In this document: piece after piece, positions 25,240 to 43,716 of the stretch
Layout: each line of letters opens with the position of its first letter
How positions within the stretch are numbered: the first letter of the stretch is position 1
NCBI GenBank assembly: GCA_000328365.1
Contig: KB302014.1
Coordinates: 94,843-158,842, forward strand
Direction of reading: 5' to 3'
From: Capitella teleta
Taxonomy: Eukaryota; Annelida; Polychaeta; Capitellidae
Length of the DNA stretch: 64,000 nucleotides
Made by a program: the position numbers and the translations under genes
Notes under the pieces: generated by a model
Told to the model about the DNA's origin: nothing
Seen by the model: only the letters and a program-made list of their open reading frames with translations
The model's database searches: none

Positions 25240-25660
25240 CTGTACCGGGGCTACACTGCTCACCCTCGGTCTACGCTTCACCATCATAGGGACAGTGCAA
25301 GATCGGCCCAGGTCTGGGAGACCTCGGGTTACGACCGGGAGGCAGGATCCTGAAATCCTGTTGAGTCACCTCCAAGACCGTTTCCGTCGATCTACCGGAC
25401 TACAGCTGCTATCGTCGGATCGCACGGACCCCCAATAAGTGGCCAAACACTTCGACGATGACTTCGAAACGCGAGACTCCATCCACGTCCTTTTAGAGGT
25501 CCATATTTAGTCCCATTGAAGCGCCGTGTAATCGCCTAAATAGGGCGCTGCAGCACTTGCGTGGACCTTTGGAAGAATGGGCTGCACTGGGCCAGGAGAG
25601 GATTCGAATTCTTATCCGCAGCATGCGCGAAGGTACTTGGCCTCTATTGAGGCAATGAGG
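25240..25660 (+). mobile_element. Tc1-like transposase remnant
   Basis: The plus strand encodes GTVQDRPRSGRPRVTTGRQD (about 25288-25350), the second helix-turn-helix and GRPR linker of Tc1 transposases, then HLQDRFRR. After a loss of the central DDE region comes VNRLN-type sequence and LRGPLEEWAALGQERIR (about 25560-25620), the Tc1 C-terminal part. The two pieces are in different frames and the catalytic core is largely missing, so this is an internally deleted, inactive copy. Clear inverted ends were not found. Confidence 0.85.
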
Positions 25661-27215
25661 GGCCACATTCATTATCGATGACATGTTGTCTGCCGTTTGT
25701 TTCAATTGAATAATCATTCCATCTAAAGTGTGATTTTGCGCTTTGACCCCTACTCCACATTCAACATCCATGCTGATTCCACGTGACCGATAGAAACTCC
25801 AACTTCCAAATAATTCATCGTGGGTGGATACCCAATTCACTGACTAATCATACATCCACATTAAATTTAGTTTGCACTAATCTATAAGCTTTTCAAGACA
25901 CGTATAGTTTCTTTTGTTGCTCAGTATAAAAATTATTTGATTGCGAACTCCGACGTTTCCCAACCGCTTGATTTAATATTTGCTCTACTATCGCAAAGCT
26001 AGTTTCCAATTACAATTGCACTACATGCACAAGTAATTTTGCTCTCCCAGAAATTGTTTGTCGTAATGATTTTAATGACTCGTAATAAATTAAACTGTTA
26101 TATTACTTGTGCATGCAAGTAAAAGAATGGAATTAAAGCAACAAATAGTTACATGTGAATATGCCATGAAAAGATTATACGTGATTTATATGCAATTATT
26201 TGTGAGTTCGTCTAATTAGCTTGCTATTTTCACCAGTTGAAAGGACATAATTGATATTATTAAATTTCCATGTATTCACATAAGTTTTGTTCATCAGTTT
26301 ATACATTTAATATTTATCTATTAATATATTTATTTATGTGTCTAATAATAGTTTACAACTGTTATTTACATTAGGTTTGCTGTTTGCGGTTAATACCAGC
26401 TAGATCCGCACAGCACACCTAAAATCCTAAACTGAAGTGCCACTTAGTCTGCGATGCATGATCACATCCACCTGCACTAAAATGCTTATACACATATAAT
26501 GATTATGCGTATGATAACTCACGTAATTAGCGAGGCGTGTGCAACCACAAAGTGCGCCACAAACCGACAATCTGGAATTTCTTGCAAAGGACAAGGTGAA
26601 GTGGGAATCTACGTCCACAAAGACAAAAACGGTGTGAAGCTAAGACGCCGAATCGCTAAGAGACGCAGAGGGACCTTGGTCCCAGCAGCAAAACGACTTT
26701 TAACGTTGCTTAGCAGTCCTTAGCGACTTATTTATCCTGTTTCCTTCCTCCCTTTCGTTTTTATCCACCGACAAAATATCTCTCTTTTTACATTCATATT
26801 TTATCATAATAGCTCACACCCTTTTTTCTATGGCACTAGACCACTCTCTGTCACGACGAACGCTTGCCATCATATTGACGTATATTATAATTTATAATGC
26901 ATAATTACGCTATGTACCTGGTCGGTTGAAGTTAATCGCTTAAGTGGGTTGCTCCTTCATTGATGCTCCATTTATGATCATAGCGTCTCGCGTTCGGGCC
27001 GATTTTACAGAGGACATAAATGTGCGGTTACGTACATTTGTGGTAGGATTGGCATAAACATTATTGTTATTATTATGAGCTGAGCGCGTTGCTTGCTCAT
27101 ATTTTAATTTGGCGACAGTTCGTCTTGAGTTTGGTTACCTGGTGATTCATAATGCATTCAATCCTAAGCATGATGCACTCATCGTGCATAACGTATCGTG
27201 GCTCGTTCAAAGCTA

Positions 27216-27236
27216 TGCGCATGCGCATGCGCATGC
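27216..27236. promoter_or_regulatory. Iterated TGCGCATGC (NRF1-like)
   Basis: TGCGCATGCGCATGCGCATG is an overlapping repeat of the NRF1 palindrome TGCGCATGCGCA. It may be a binding site or only an alternating purine-pyrimidine tract able to form Z-DNA. No gene start is nearby. Confidence 0.25.
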
Positions 27237-27328
27237 TGGACAGAATGTCGTCAGAACATTTTCACCTGAATGAGAAACTCAGCCTATATGCATGTATGCA
27301 ATTCACATGATTGTTTTCTTTCTTTTTT

Positions 27329-29237
27329 AAGGAAAATTTTTAATTAAAAATTTTCCTTATGTTACTTTACGTGCTTTTTTTTTTTTTTTTTTTTTTTGTA
27401 AGTCTGTGAACGATATTTTATGCGCCGTTGCGCGGAGCTCCGTGAGGTATAATTCAGCAAATTTCACACATTGATAGTACATGTCATTCTGCGGGTCTGA
27501 TTCGAATTTGAAGGTTAAAGGTCAAAAGTCAAGGTCACAGCGATTTTTCAAAATCTCAAATTGGACCGNTTCTAGCTCACTCATTAATTAAGCTGGGGTC
27601 TTGCAACATACATCAATCGATCCAGCGCGTTAATATGTACAATANNNNNNNNNNNNNNNNNNNNNNNNNNNNNNNNNNNNNNNNNNNNNNNNNNAAGTTG
27701 CACTCATTAATGAAGCAAGTTATTTCGAATTAACACTGAAAGTTCGAAGGTCAAAGGTTAAAGGTCAAGGTCGCAGTGATTTTTCAAAGTTGAAAACTCG
27801 ATCGCCACTAACTCATTGATTGGTAATGCTAGCGACTTTTAACTGGCATTAAATGATTCAGTGCATTAATATGTAAAATAAAGCTCAGAAGTATTTTTGC
27901 TCCTAGATGCACCGTTCTTGCGTAATTTTGCGTAACAGTAATTATGACCTTTTCAAATGCAAATATCTCGGTTGTTAAGCGGGTTGTGGCATTGAAATTT
28001 GCAGAGTATATTGCTAGTATAGCCATCTTAAAAAATTATAAGTTTAAATGAGGTTGCACCAAGGTCAAGGTCATTGTGGTAATTAAAGCATTTAATTGCA
28101 TAAATTGATGATTATTTCGAATTTTGTTAATTTTGTAACTTTTCTGAGTTGCATACAACGTGTGTTGTCGAGTCTTGGAAGGAAATGTGATAATTCAGAG
28201 TATTTGTGTGTTTACGGTCAGAACACATATTAGGCAACACAGCCAATTTCATTGCTTCGGTATTCCGTTGAACAAAGTTTGGTACTGAATATTTTGAATT
28301 CGCTAATGTCTGTCAATTAGTAAGTTGCACATATTAATGAAGCAAGTCATTTCGGATTAACACTGAAAGTTTGAAGGTCAAAGGTTAAAGGTCAAGGTCG
28401 CAGTGATTTTTCAAAGTTGAAAATGCGATCGCCAATAACTCATTGACTAGTTATGCTAGCAACTTGTAACTGGTATTAAATGATTCAGTGCATCAATATG
28501 TAAAATAAAGCTTGGAAGTATTTCTGCTCCTAGATGCACCCTTCTTGCGTAATTATGCGAAATAGCAATTATGACTTTTTCAATTGCCGATATCTCTATG
28601 GTTATGTAAGTTATGGACTTGAAATTCGCAGAGTATATGCCACGCATACACCTCTTACGAAATCCTGATTTTAAATGAAGTTGCTTGAAGTTCAAGATCA
28701 TTGTGGTCATTAAAGCATTTAATTGCAAAATTGATTATTATTTTGAATTTGTTTGATCATTAAACTATTAATGCTATCAAATTTGGCCACTTATGACATT
28801 CTTTAACTGTCTGGTGGTATACTGCAATGATAATTGGTTTAGTTTAGTGCAATATAATCAATCCAATGCACATACCAAGTATACTGGGCCGAGCCCAGCT
28901 GACTCCTGTTATAGCCATAAATATGTCAACTTCTGTCAACACGCAGATTGAGGTAGCCCATCTGGCATAATAGAAGATGCTGCACAGCCAATGGGCTATA
29001 CTCTCCATAGCATTAATAATCCTTGTAGTTGTTGGATTTCAATGGTTTTCATCATACATTAAATGATAATGTGAAGTCATGTCAGGTAGAAATGCGTATT
29101 TAGCTCATTGGTTGCGCGATTCTGTTGTAAAATCATGAATTGATACATATAGTTTGGCATCATGAACTAATATTGCTGCGATTACGTTCATGTTTCCTTG
29201 ATCAATGTTTATCAATAGCTTAATTAAAAATTTTCCT
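27329..29237. repeat. Inverted-repeat-bounded segment with 627-bp tandem repeat
   Basis: The left end is a 32-bp perfect palindrome (27328-27359, centre TTAATTAA). Its half AAGGAAAATTTTTAATTAA is matched in inverted orientation at 29219-29237. Inside, a unit starting AAGTTGCAC is repeated at 27695 and 28322 (period 627) with roughly 80-85% identity by eye. A third partial copy runs about 27510-27644 before an N gap. Each complete unit carries AAGGTCAAAGGTTAAAGGTC, a run of nuclear-receptor half-sites including a DR1. No coding sequence. It may be a satellite or a non-autonomous transposon with amplified innards. Confidence 0.7.
27645..27694. other. Assembly gap (50 N)
   Basis: Exactly 50 N, inside the 627-bp repeat, so copy number here is not reliable. 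A single N lies at 27569. Confidence 0.99.
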
Positions 29238-29610
29238 TGGTCACATCTCTGATTGATTCTTGTTTTTTTTTTTTTTTTTTTTAGGATTTATTGAAATATA
29301 TAGCCAGAGAAAGGCTTTAATAGACCAGCAAGTCTACATATTGATTAATATTAATCTTGATTATATATATGCAAGAGCAAGAGCATGGGTCGTGGGTTTC
29401 AAGACATATAGCACAACCGCACGCAATATTTTCCATTACACTTTTATTTAGAGTGCACCAAAAGTTAATAGTATACTCCATTAATTATTGTATCTACTTG
29501 TAATATTGTAATTGTAATAAATTTTTCTCTGTTTTGTTTTTTTGTGTTTTTTTTGTGTTTTTTTTTTTCTTGTCTTTTGTATCTATTACAGTTTACTACT
29601 TCATGTTAAT

Positions 29611-30017
29611 AATTTCAATGCTTTCCAATGGCCCAGCGCTTTTCCGGGGAAGTGCTACAAAACAAGTCGAAGTATAAAAACCACACAAAGATAACAGGCA
29701 CAAATTAAGATGCAGGCTCAATTGATTCAGCTCTCTACGTACGCGACCCACACGTACACCACACGTACACCACACGTCACATTCACAACTGACCTGCTTA
29801 TTTAATAGGCGCAAAACAAGTCATTCAACCCACAGCAGATAGGATTCGTTTAATTGGTCAATTTCAGTCAATTAAAAGGTTTTTTATTATTATTATTATA
29901 AAGGGCTAGCGTTATCATGATAATAAATGCTGAGCGTATAAATGAGGATCTACACAACAATACAAATATTTAAAAAAAAATGTTGAGCAGATAAGACTAC
30001 TTTTGACCCCCTCTGCA
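29611..30017. mobile_element. Second, shorter copy of the mariner-like MITE
   Basis: The left part, from AATTTCAATGC through GTATAAAAACCACAC, aligns with about 20404-20460 of the copy at 20356. The right end GATAAGACTACTTTTGACCC plus CCTCTGCA aligns with its right inverted repeat. The left terminal repeat and most of the middle are missing, so it is a deleted derivative. Confidence 0.6.
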
Positions 30018-30035
30018 TTTGTATACGTTTATATT

Positions 30036-30105
30036 TACGGCCTGGAACCCGGGACCTCAACCCCCACGGTAGGCATTGGATTCAGCCAGTCGGTCAAAGG
30101 GAGCT
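30036..30105 (-). repeat. tRNA-like / SINE-like block
   Basis: The minus strand contains GGTCCCGGGTTCCAGGCC, close to a tRNA T-arm and box B, preceded by GACCGACTGGCTGAATCC, which loosely resembles a D-arm. Length fits one tRNA unit, but a clean cloverleaf and anticodon are not visible. A decayed tRNA-derived SINE head is the likeliest reading. Confidence 0.25.
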
Positions 30106-30130
30106 AATGGGTGTCCCTTTTAAACCAGGT

Positions 30131-30236
<106 letters not shown>

Positions 30237-31490
30237 GACCGCACGCATGTTATTATGTGAACGGTGCTTTAGGCTTTCTTAACTCCGCTGTTTTTAAAGG
30301 GATGCACCGCAATTTTTTATGATTAATAAAATAAATGGAAATTTGCGTACGTGCTATTTACTTCCATTTGCTTCATTTGATCTGCATATATTTCGTAATG
30401 AATGTGATTTGCGAGGGGATGGGGCTCTGACCTTTCACAAAAGATAACCTTGAATCAGCCTATTATATAGACGCTCATATTTCAAGATCCATGTAATACG
30501 TGCATACAGGTATTGCAACGCAAATACCTTGATAACCATGCGCTCGATCTTAGTTGGGTCGCGTGCGCTTTCAAAACATTCAGCATATCAGACAGGTAGT
30601 CTGCGTGGTGATTTCGTGTCATCGAGGAAGGCCATCCACAACTTTTCTACTTTGAATGGTTAATTGGTGCGGTAACTTAAACCCAGTACATGTCCTACGG
30701 GTCATTGAGAATAGATGTTTCTTTAAGGGGACCTCTGATTGGTTCTTGAAATACAGCAGCGAATGATACGAGATGCACCATAAAAGACAGATATGCATTC
30801 AACTAACCAAAGGCATATATCTGCTATGAGCTAATTCATAGATCAATCGAACTCGAGAGGTTTTAGATCTAGCTTTATTTCCATGTTCTATGGCGATGTC
30901 ATCGGCGCAATTCTCCTATTATTAGCAATCGGAGCCGCAAGTGAGCAGCTCTTTCAGTAAATCCTGCCTTATCCGCGCCTGTTCGAGGATTCTGGGTGAT
31001 CCTCGGTTACATCTTGTGGAACTAATTTTTTTGCGGTTCCGATAAAGGAAATCTCAATTCTCTGCGTCGGAAGAATTTTTTTTTTATTGGAATTATTATT
31101 TAGGCCGCCCCGAAATGCCAGTATATGGGCCATATGAAACACAAACATGGCCTCTTGTTGTTGTTGTTTTTTTTTTTGGTTTTTTTTTTACGTACGGTTC
31201 ACACTATAAATAAAAGAGTATAATTATTAGTTGAGATAAAGAGACAATACGCAACTCTCAATTTTAGAGGCGACTTCTGTTGAATTAAAACGAATTACAT
31301 GCGGTTTTATATGTGGTGTAAACCTACATGAATTTGCTCAATAAATTTAGCTTTGACTTTAATTATGGCCAGAGTAAATAATATTATACATGTGAGATTT
31401 TAAAATTATATAGCTTAAATTCAAATTTACTATTTATTAAATTTGGATTTCCTACGGTTGGCCGTAACAAAGATGAAGAAGCCACTTTAA

Positions 31491-32194
31491 AGGGATGGGG
31501 AACTAAATTTTAAGTGATGTTCTATTGACTCATAGCACCAATTGATAGCATTCCGTGCCAAGAACACCATGCCTGGATGCAAGCGTAAGGAAATAATGCA
31601 TTCCGAATATCGGGGTTAGCATTGCGCCTATGGGAGAATGGCTTCCATTGCGAAGTATAGGAGGCAAACGTCAGCTGATGGCTTGGTTTGGCTGATGGCT
31701 GATTGGTCCCGTTCCCCTCGTGAAGCTATCGATTTCAGCCAATCAGAGCAGATCATCTTCTCCATAAAAGGACATCTCTGTTGTTTACGAAACGAAAGCG
31801 CATGCGTGGTGCACTCTGGCTGACCTTTTTACTGTTTCAGGATGAGAAACGTGGTAGGTGTCCTAGAAAATCGCTTGTTAAAATAAGAAAAATAGCGATA
31901 AATATTGTTTTTTCGCGCCTGACTGGTGGCAAAATGATTATTCTATCTATTTCCGAAAAGAAAATAAAAAAATATCCAGGGGTTTAGTCGCAGGACACGC
32001 TGATATGACGAGGCCCATTGTAAAAGATGGGGAACTCGGTGTTTCATCACAGCTGCTGACGTCACGCCTAGTTAGCAATATATCTCCCGCGAAATCGTAA
32101 GCGATGATATTTCTTGTGTGGGCCAGGCATAGGAATCATTTTTGGTGCATCAAATAACGACTCAAAGTCCATTTTTAACCAGTTCTCCCTCCCT
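31491..32194. mobile_element. TTAA-flanked inverted-repeat element, copy 2 (704 bp)
   Basis: Starts AGGGATGGGGAACT and ends GTTCTCCCTCCCT between TTAA at 31487-31490 and 32195-32198. It is the inverted counterpart of 23822-24492, nearly colinear throughout. It differs by a roughly 30-bp insertion/duplication around 31670-31705 (CAGCTGATGGCTTGGTTTGG and repeat) and small indels. It is directly followed by a GCGT microsatellite. No transposase. Confidence 0.75.
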
Positions 32195-32202
32195 TTAAAC
32201 GC

Positions 32203-32244
32203 GGGCGTGCGTGCGTGTGTGCGTGCGTGCGTGCGTGCGTGCGT
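32203..32244. repeat. (GCGT)n microsatellite
   Basis: About ten GCGT/GTGC units with one GTGT interruption, starting just outside the TTAA element's right end. Confidence 0.95.
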
Positions 32245-32521
32245 TCCTCATTTCCGATGCAATTGATGACCATATACTTTGTGGGTTTTCTTATTTCATT
32301 TCCACACTTGCCACGATCGAACGTGAAAGCAATTTTGTTCTAATATTGGTATTCGGGCACCGTGGCATGCTTCAACTAATGATTCCTCTCTGATCAATGT
32401 AGCACATTATCATGCATGTTTTGGTCACTTTCGTGTAATTTCAATTCAATGCTTCTCAGACATATATGAAGGAATTTTAGAATAAAGACTACCCTTTGTA
32501 GGCTATTCAACAACAACAACA

Positions 32522-32575
32522 AAAGGTCAAGGGCAGATCAAAGGTCAAGGGCAGATCAAAGGTCAAGGGCAGATC
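32522..32575 (+). repeat. 18-bp tandem repeat x3 with AGGTCA
   Basis: AAAGGTCAAGGGCAGATC occurs three times without change at 32522, 32540 and 32558. Each unit holds AGGTCAAGG, an extended nuclear-receptor half-site. It could be a small response element or a chance minisatellite. Confidence 0.9.
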
Positions 32576-32914
32576 GATCTGATTGACCACAGAAAGGAAA
32601 CATGCTCATAACTGAGATGCCTTTTTCAATTGAAAGAAGCCGGACACACTGTGTTGGTTTTCATCCCTGCTTCTTTCACTGTCAGTGTTAGAGTAATGGC
32701 AGACCCAATTGAGTCGTTTTATGCTGCGTAGAAATAGACAACCTTTCGTAAAAATAGACAACCTTTCGCTTGGGCATTCATGGTAATTAAGACCAGTTTT
32801 ATTTAGGGTTACGGAACTTATGCACCTGGTGACAGTATTGGTCATAGATATGGAAATTAGCTTGTATAATTATACACACAGATTCGATATCGTATGTATA
32901 CGTGTACGCGGCCT

Positions 32915-32928
32915 GTTGTCATGACAAC
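32915..32928. promoter_or_regulatory. X-box-like palindrome
   Basis: GTTGTCATGACAAC is a perfect 14-bp palindrome fitting the RFX X-box pattern (GTTNNC, 2-bp centre, GNNAAC). No gene start is recognised nearby. Confidence 0.35.
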
Positions 32929-33637
32929 CCTGCCATTGGTTCCCACGATTATCGCAGATTATGGTTTCGGCGAACCAAAAGCACTCAAATATTTTACAGA
33001 AATTAATAATCTTTTAACAAATTTAGGCTTGGTTTCATCTTTTCTGTATTTTTAGCCGCATTATAGTAAGAATTTTAAGTCGGATGGACGTGAATTTTAT
33101 ATTTCGTGCCGTTTTGACCATTTTTTTCACATTGTGGAGATAGGTCGATGCCCTACCTGGGTGTATATACAAGCTTGTCTCCTTATCAATGGTATTGGTG
33201 ATTTCAATCATGTTTGTCCCATGATGAAGACCAGGATGTCATTTTGCTCGCTCCGCTTGGGTATTTGCCCGTATCCTTATCAATCGATGTAATCCTCTCT
33301 GAATCGATGTTTACCTGTACGCTGATGACACCTAGGTGTACACAAATTTAAACTAGAAAGAGGCTCTGTAATCTGTTCGGGCAAGACGAAAACCTTAATT
33401 AGGCAACTGACGCTGATGCTGCTGCTGCTAAACAAGTGTACTTCCCAATCGTGTCTTGTTTTGTTTATTACTAATGGCTTTTCTTGACTGATATCTGAGT
33501 CTCGTTAAAAGATCGTAAAACATGACTGCTCGCGTTTCCTTGAAAATATGTGGATACTATATAGACTATATCGGCAATCTATTATACGCATGCGCTCAAG
33601 AGGAGTTGTGGGATTGTTTCTGAGCGCCACTGAGTTG

Positions 33638-33651
33638 GTTGTTATGGCAAC
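33638..33651. promoter_or_regulatory. X-box (RFX) site
   Basis: GTTGTTATGGCAAC matches the RFX X-box pattern. It lies about 150 bp from an ATGGCGGCC start context at 33797-33799 on the minus strand, so an undetected promoter is possible. Confidence 0.35.
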
Positions 33652-34906
33652 AACGACTGAATGGAAAAATAACGATAATAATGCCGAAAAATTAATTATG
33701 ACTGATTAGTGCGTGAAGTTTTAACGATTTTTGGGTATATGTATTATAACGAAAACGCTTGTCCTCGACTTCCAAAGCGAGCGGAACAACGGCCGCCATT
33801 GAGAATTTTCTAATACGGCCAGAATATTCGGATAGTTCTGGCTCGTTGGTTTCAACAGTGAAATAAAAATGTCTTAGGAGACTGACGTAATGACCTCTCG
33901 GTCGCTGTCTCGCTAGCCACCCGGGAAAAAATAAAAAAAAAAAAAGGAGAAAGAGGAAGAGAAAGAAAATAGAAGATATAAAGGCAGAAAAAGAGAACGG
34001 AAACAAAGAAGCTAAGTAAAGAAATGAAAAACAATAAGAGGAAAATGTTAATAAAGCAAGAAAATAATGAAATATAACAAACGAATAATAATTATAGAAA
34101 AATAATAATGCAAGTGACATCAGCAACATATAAAGGAGAAAATATAAGGAAAATATATGTTAAATTTTACCAAGAAATACTCGTATAGTTATAGAGTTAT
34201 TGAATAACGGATATTTTAACGAAATTATTCATACCGAAACCGAGTGACGAGCAGTTTAGCACGATTGCAGCATATGCGAAGAAGTCTGTGGCATGTACAC
34301 TCAGAGAAGCAATTGCGAACATTGGCTGCCAATTAACCACTGGAGGACTAACTTCAAAACCCTTCTGATTGCTTATATTGAGGCGCTGCATGCACCCATT
34401 AAACCACAATTGCATGATTTAGATTCACAAATCGTGTCGCGCTCTTTGATCAAGACATCGAGATATAGGTCAAACTGATTAGCTGGCTGCTGAGTGAACT
34501 ATTGGATAGCATTCAACCGAAAGGAAATACTTCCGCAGCCATTAATTCAATTCTCTTAGGAAACGGAAATGCACCCACTCTCGCGATACTTTGTATATTT
34601 ATCTAAAAATTATTTCATATGGCGTTATCTATGGGTGGATTTTATCAGATTGGCTGACCTAAATACGTTGTTGTCATTGTGAACTAGACTAATTCACTGT
34701 ATTGAGTGCAATTTCCTTCTGGGTTCGATGTGATGAATCCAAAACTCACATTGGAAAAAAAATTTTGCTAGAAGGATTCCTCGAGCAAGTTTTAGAGCGA
34801 AATCTAGCTTACGCATATCAGCAAAATCGAGAGCGAAATCAAGAGCGAAATCGAGAGCGAAATCTTACGCATATCAGCTATCAGCGATTTACACGTCACA
34901 ACAAAT

Positions 34907-35375
34907 ATGTTAGCCAGTACCTTTAGTCATTGTTCATCATATGTTTTATGTTCTTTGTTTAAAACAAATTGTACCAGTTTTTATGGCTCTCCGCTATGGA
35001 ATCTTGATCAAACTCAGATTATAAAGTTTCATATTTCATGGCGGGAATGCATCCGCAAACTGTTCGGCCTTCATCCTCGAACCAGATCTAAATACATCCC
35101 TAGTCTTGTTCGTTCTTCTGGCTTACCTGTACAACTTTTGTCTCGTTTTGCCAACTTTTGGTACAAATGTTCTTTTAATGCAAATACATGTACCCTAGTG
35201 TCGATATATACTAAACTTTCCCTCACAAGTTCGTCCATTGCCGCATGTAATTTGAAGCTCCTTGCGGCGTATCTCAGCTGCGACGCATCCTCGGTGTGCA
35301 TGCTGGGTGCTCAGCTGTCCAGTTTTGTGCAAGACCAGTGGAAGCATTCAGTGAGCGATGGCGAGGCTGCGCTTG
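34907..35375 (+). mobile_element. LINE ORF2 C-terminal fragment
   Basis: An open frame reads FKTNCTSFYGSPLWNLD, then WRECIRKLFGLHPRTRSKYI, then LLSRFANFWYKCS. This is the conserved post-RT C-terminal region of CR1/L2/jockey-like ORF2 proteins (YGSxLW, WRKxxRxLxxLPxRTHxxxLP, RFxxFxxK). The RT catalytic part is absent, so the copy is 5'-truncated, as usual for LINEs. The frame runs straight into the GT microsatellite, which may be its 3' tail. It is of a type similar to, but not shown to be the same family as, the LINE fragment at 3.8 kb. Confidence 0.8.
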
Positions 35376-35378
35376 CTT

Positions 35379-35380
<2 letters not shown>

Positions 35381-35452
<72 letters not shown>

Positions 35453-35455
35453 GTT

Positions 35456-35492
<37 letters not shown>

Positions 35493-35493
35493 T

Positions 35494-35544
<51 letters not shown>

Positions 35545-35545
35545 T
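35381..35545. repeat. (GT)n microsatellite with T interruptions
   Basis: About 165 bp of GT with regular GTTT interruptions, following the LINE fragment. The long valine/cysteine frames across it are artefacts. Confidence 0.98.
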
Positions 35546-36926
35546 TGCTTTTCTTTTTCTTCTTCTTCTTCTAAATGTGCAGATTCATTTGTGAAATAAA
35601 GTATATATATATTCCATTCGGAAATTATTTCGGCAAAAATAGAAATAAAATAAAACTAAATGTATTACATGCATATGATTGTCACAGTGGTTATAGAAAT
35701 ATTTCGTTATAGAGCACCTGTCCTCGACCTGGCTTCCTCAAAATCTTGAGTAAGAAGACACCAAACACCTACTTGGAGAAGATGATATATTAATATTATT
35801 GTCTACCGAGTGGGGAGCTAGTGCAAGACTTTCGGGCTATTATACACACCACACGATGGCAATATGCATCAACAATTGTCTCAATGTGAGATAAAGACTG
35901 TGTCTTACTCAGCTGAGTACACCTCCAAACTTACAAAACGTATCAAAATATCAGTTTTAAACATGTACTTTTCTTCTGGAATGAAAATTCCTTTTATTAT
36001 AACTCAACCACATGCACTTCGAATTAACACTCTTCCCAGCTTTTGAAACTTCAGGATCAAATCATGATGCAAAACATTTAGAGCAAAAAAAAATATATTT
36101 ATTACTTGTATAATTATAAAAGAACTTCAAGTCAAGCCCTTCTTCAACGGCGGAACGAAATGCCTCTGCGCCACTTTTCCCCCGCTTTACCCATACGCTT
36201 GACTGCGTGCGGGGTTTCGAGGGCCATGAGCGGTCAAAGTGTACTTAATAGGTCTATGGACATAAATCGTTAGCGGTGCGCGCATGCGCTGATCGAGAGC
36301 ATGGTTTCAAATCTCGGGCATAAATCGGATATAACACACGTACATTCATGAGCAGCTGTCAGAATAACTCACTCTGTTGAGTGGAAATGACATTCACGTT
36401 AAAGTCGAATTTCATCAATTAATGCTGTTTCGAAGAGCTGTTTTGGCTGTGCAGCAATATATGATGTGAGACGCTGTTATGCCCAATTTCAGCTAATAGT
36501 TCTGGGTTCATAGCAGAAAAGCCAATAGCGGCCACTGTCATTTCAACGAGGCCTCTGGGGAATTGCGTCGACATCGTCATGAGTGGCACTTATTACTCAT
36601 TTCTTAGAATTTAAATTATTGTACGTACATGTACGCAGGCATTAGAACTATTGTGTTTCATATGTAATAGTAGAATGAATAAATGAATGGGAGGCTGCAA
36701 TGGATGCTGCTGGTTGTACCGCCCTGATTCAGCGGCGCTGTGCGAAATGGAATCAATGCAAGAGACAATGAGCTTCCCTTGGGCTCAGCGGCGTCTCTGC
36801 GCTCACACTATCTGAGCTCATCTTTGTGGTAGGTGCAAAAGAAAGCCCTTAGTTTCAACCGACACCATGAGCAATAATCTACTTTACACGAGAGATATCA
36901 ATGCATGCGGATCCTTCCTCTAGAAG
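35546..36926. other. Intergenic, upstream of guanylyl cyclase
   Basis: No gene or repeat recognised. The last few hundred bases should contain the cyclase promoter and 5' UTR; I see no TATA box at a convincing place. Confidence 0.35.

Positions 36927-43716
<6,790 letters not shown>

Larger units (their letters stand above)
24497..27328. other. Intergenic with Tc1 remnant
   Basis: Apart from the Tc1 remnant the stretch is featureless. A TGCGCATGC iteration at 27216-27236 overlaps the NRF1 consensus. At 25020-25050 the minus strand reads TAGCTCAGTCGG, a tRNA box A, but no box B follows at the right distance. Confidence 0.4.
32245..34906. other. Intergenic with X-boxes, no gene recognised
   Basis: Contains the 18-bp AGGTCA array and X-boxes at 32915 and 33638. 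A purine-rich tract at 33925-34110 makes a spurious Phe/Leu-rich minus frame. At 33799 (minus) CAATGGCGGCC opens a 35-codon frame. At 34790-34870 the decamer GAGCGAAATC is iterated. None amounts to a gene I can support. Confidence 0.4.

Noticed and set aside
33692-34129. 145-codon Phe/Leu-rich minus frame
   Set aside because: Antisense of a purine-rich tract; low complexity.
35358-35599. Long valine/cysteine frames
   Set aside because: They are the GT microsatellite read as codons.
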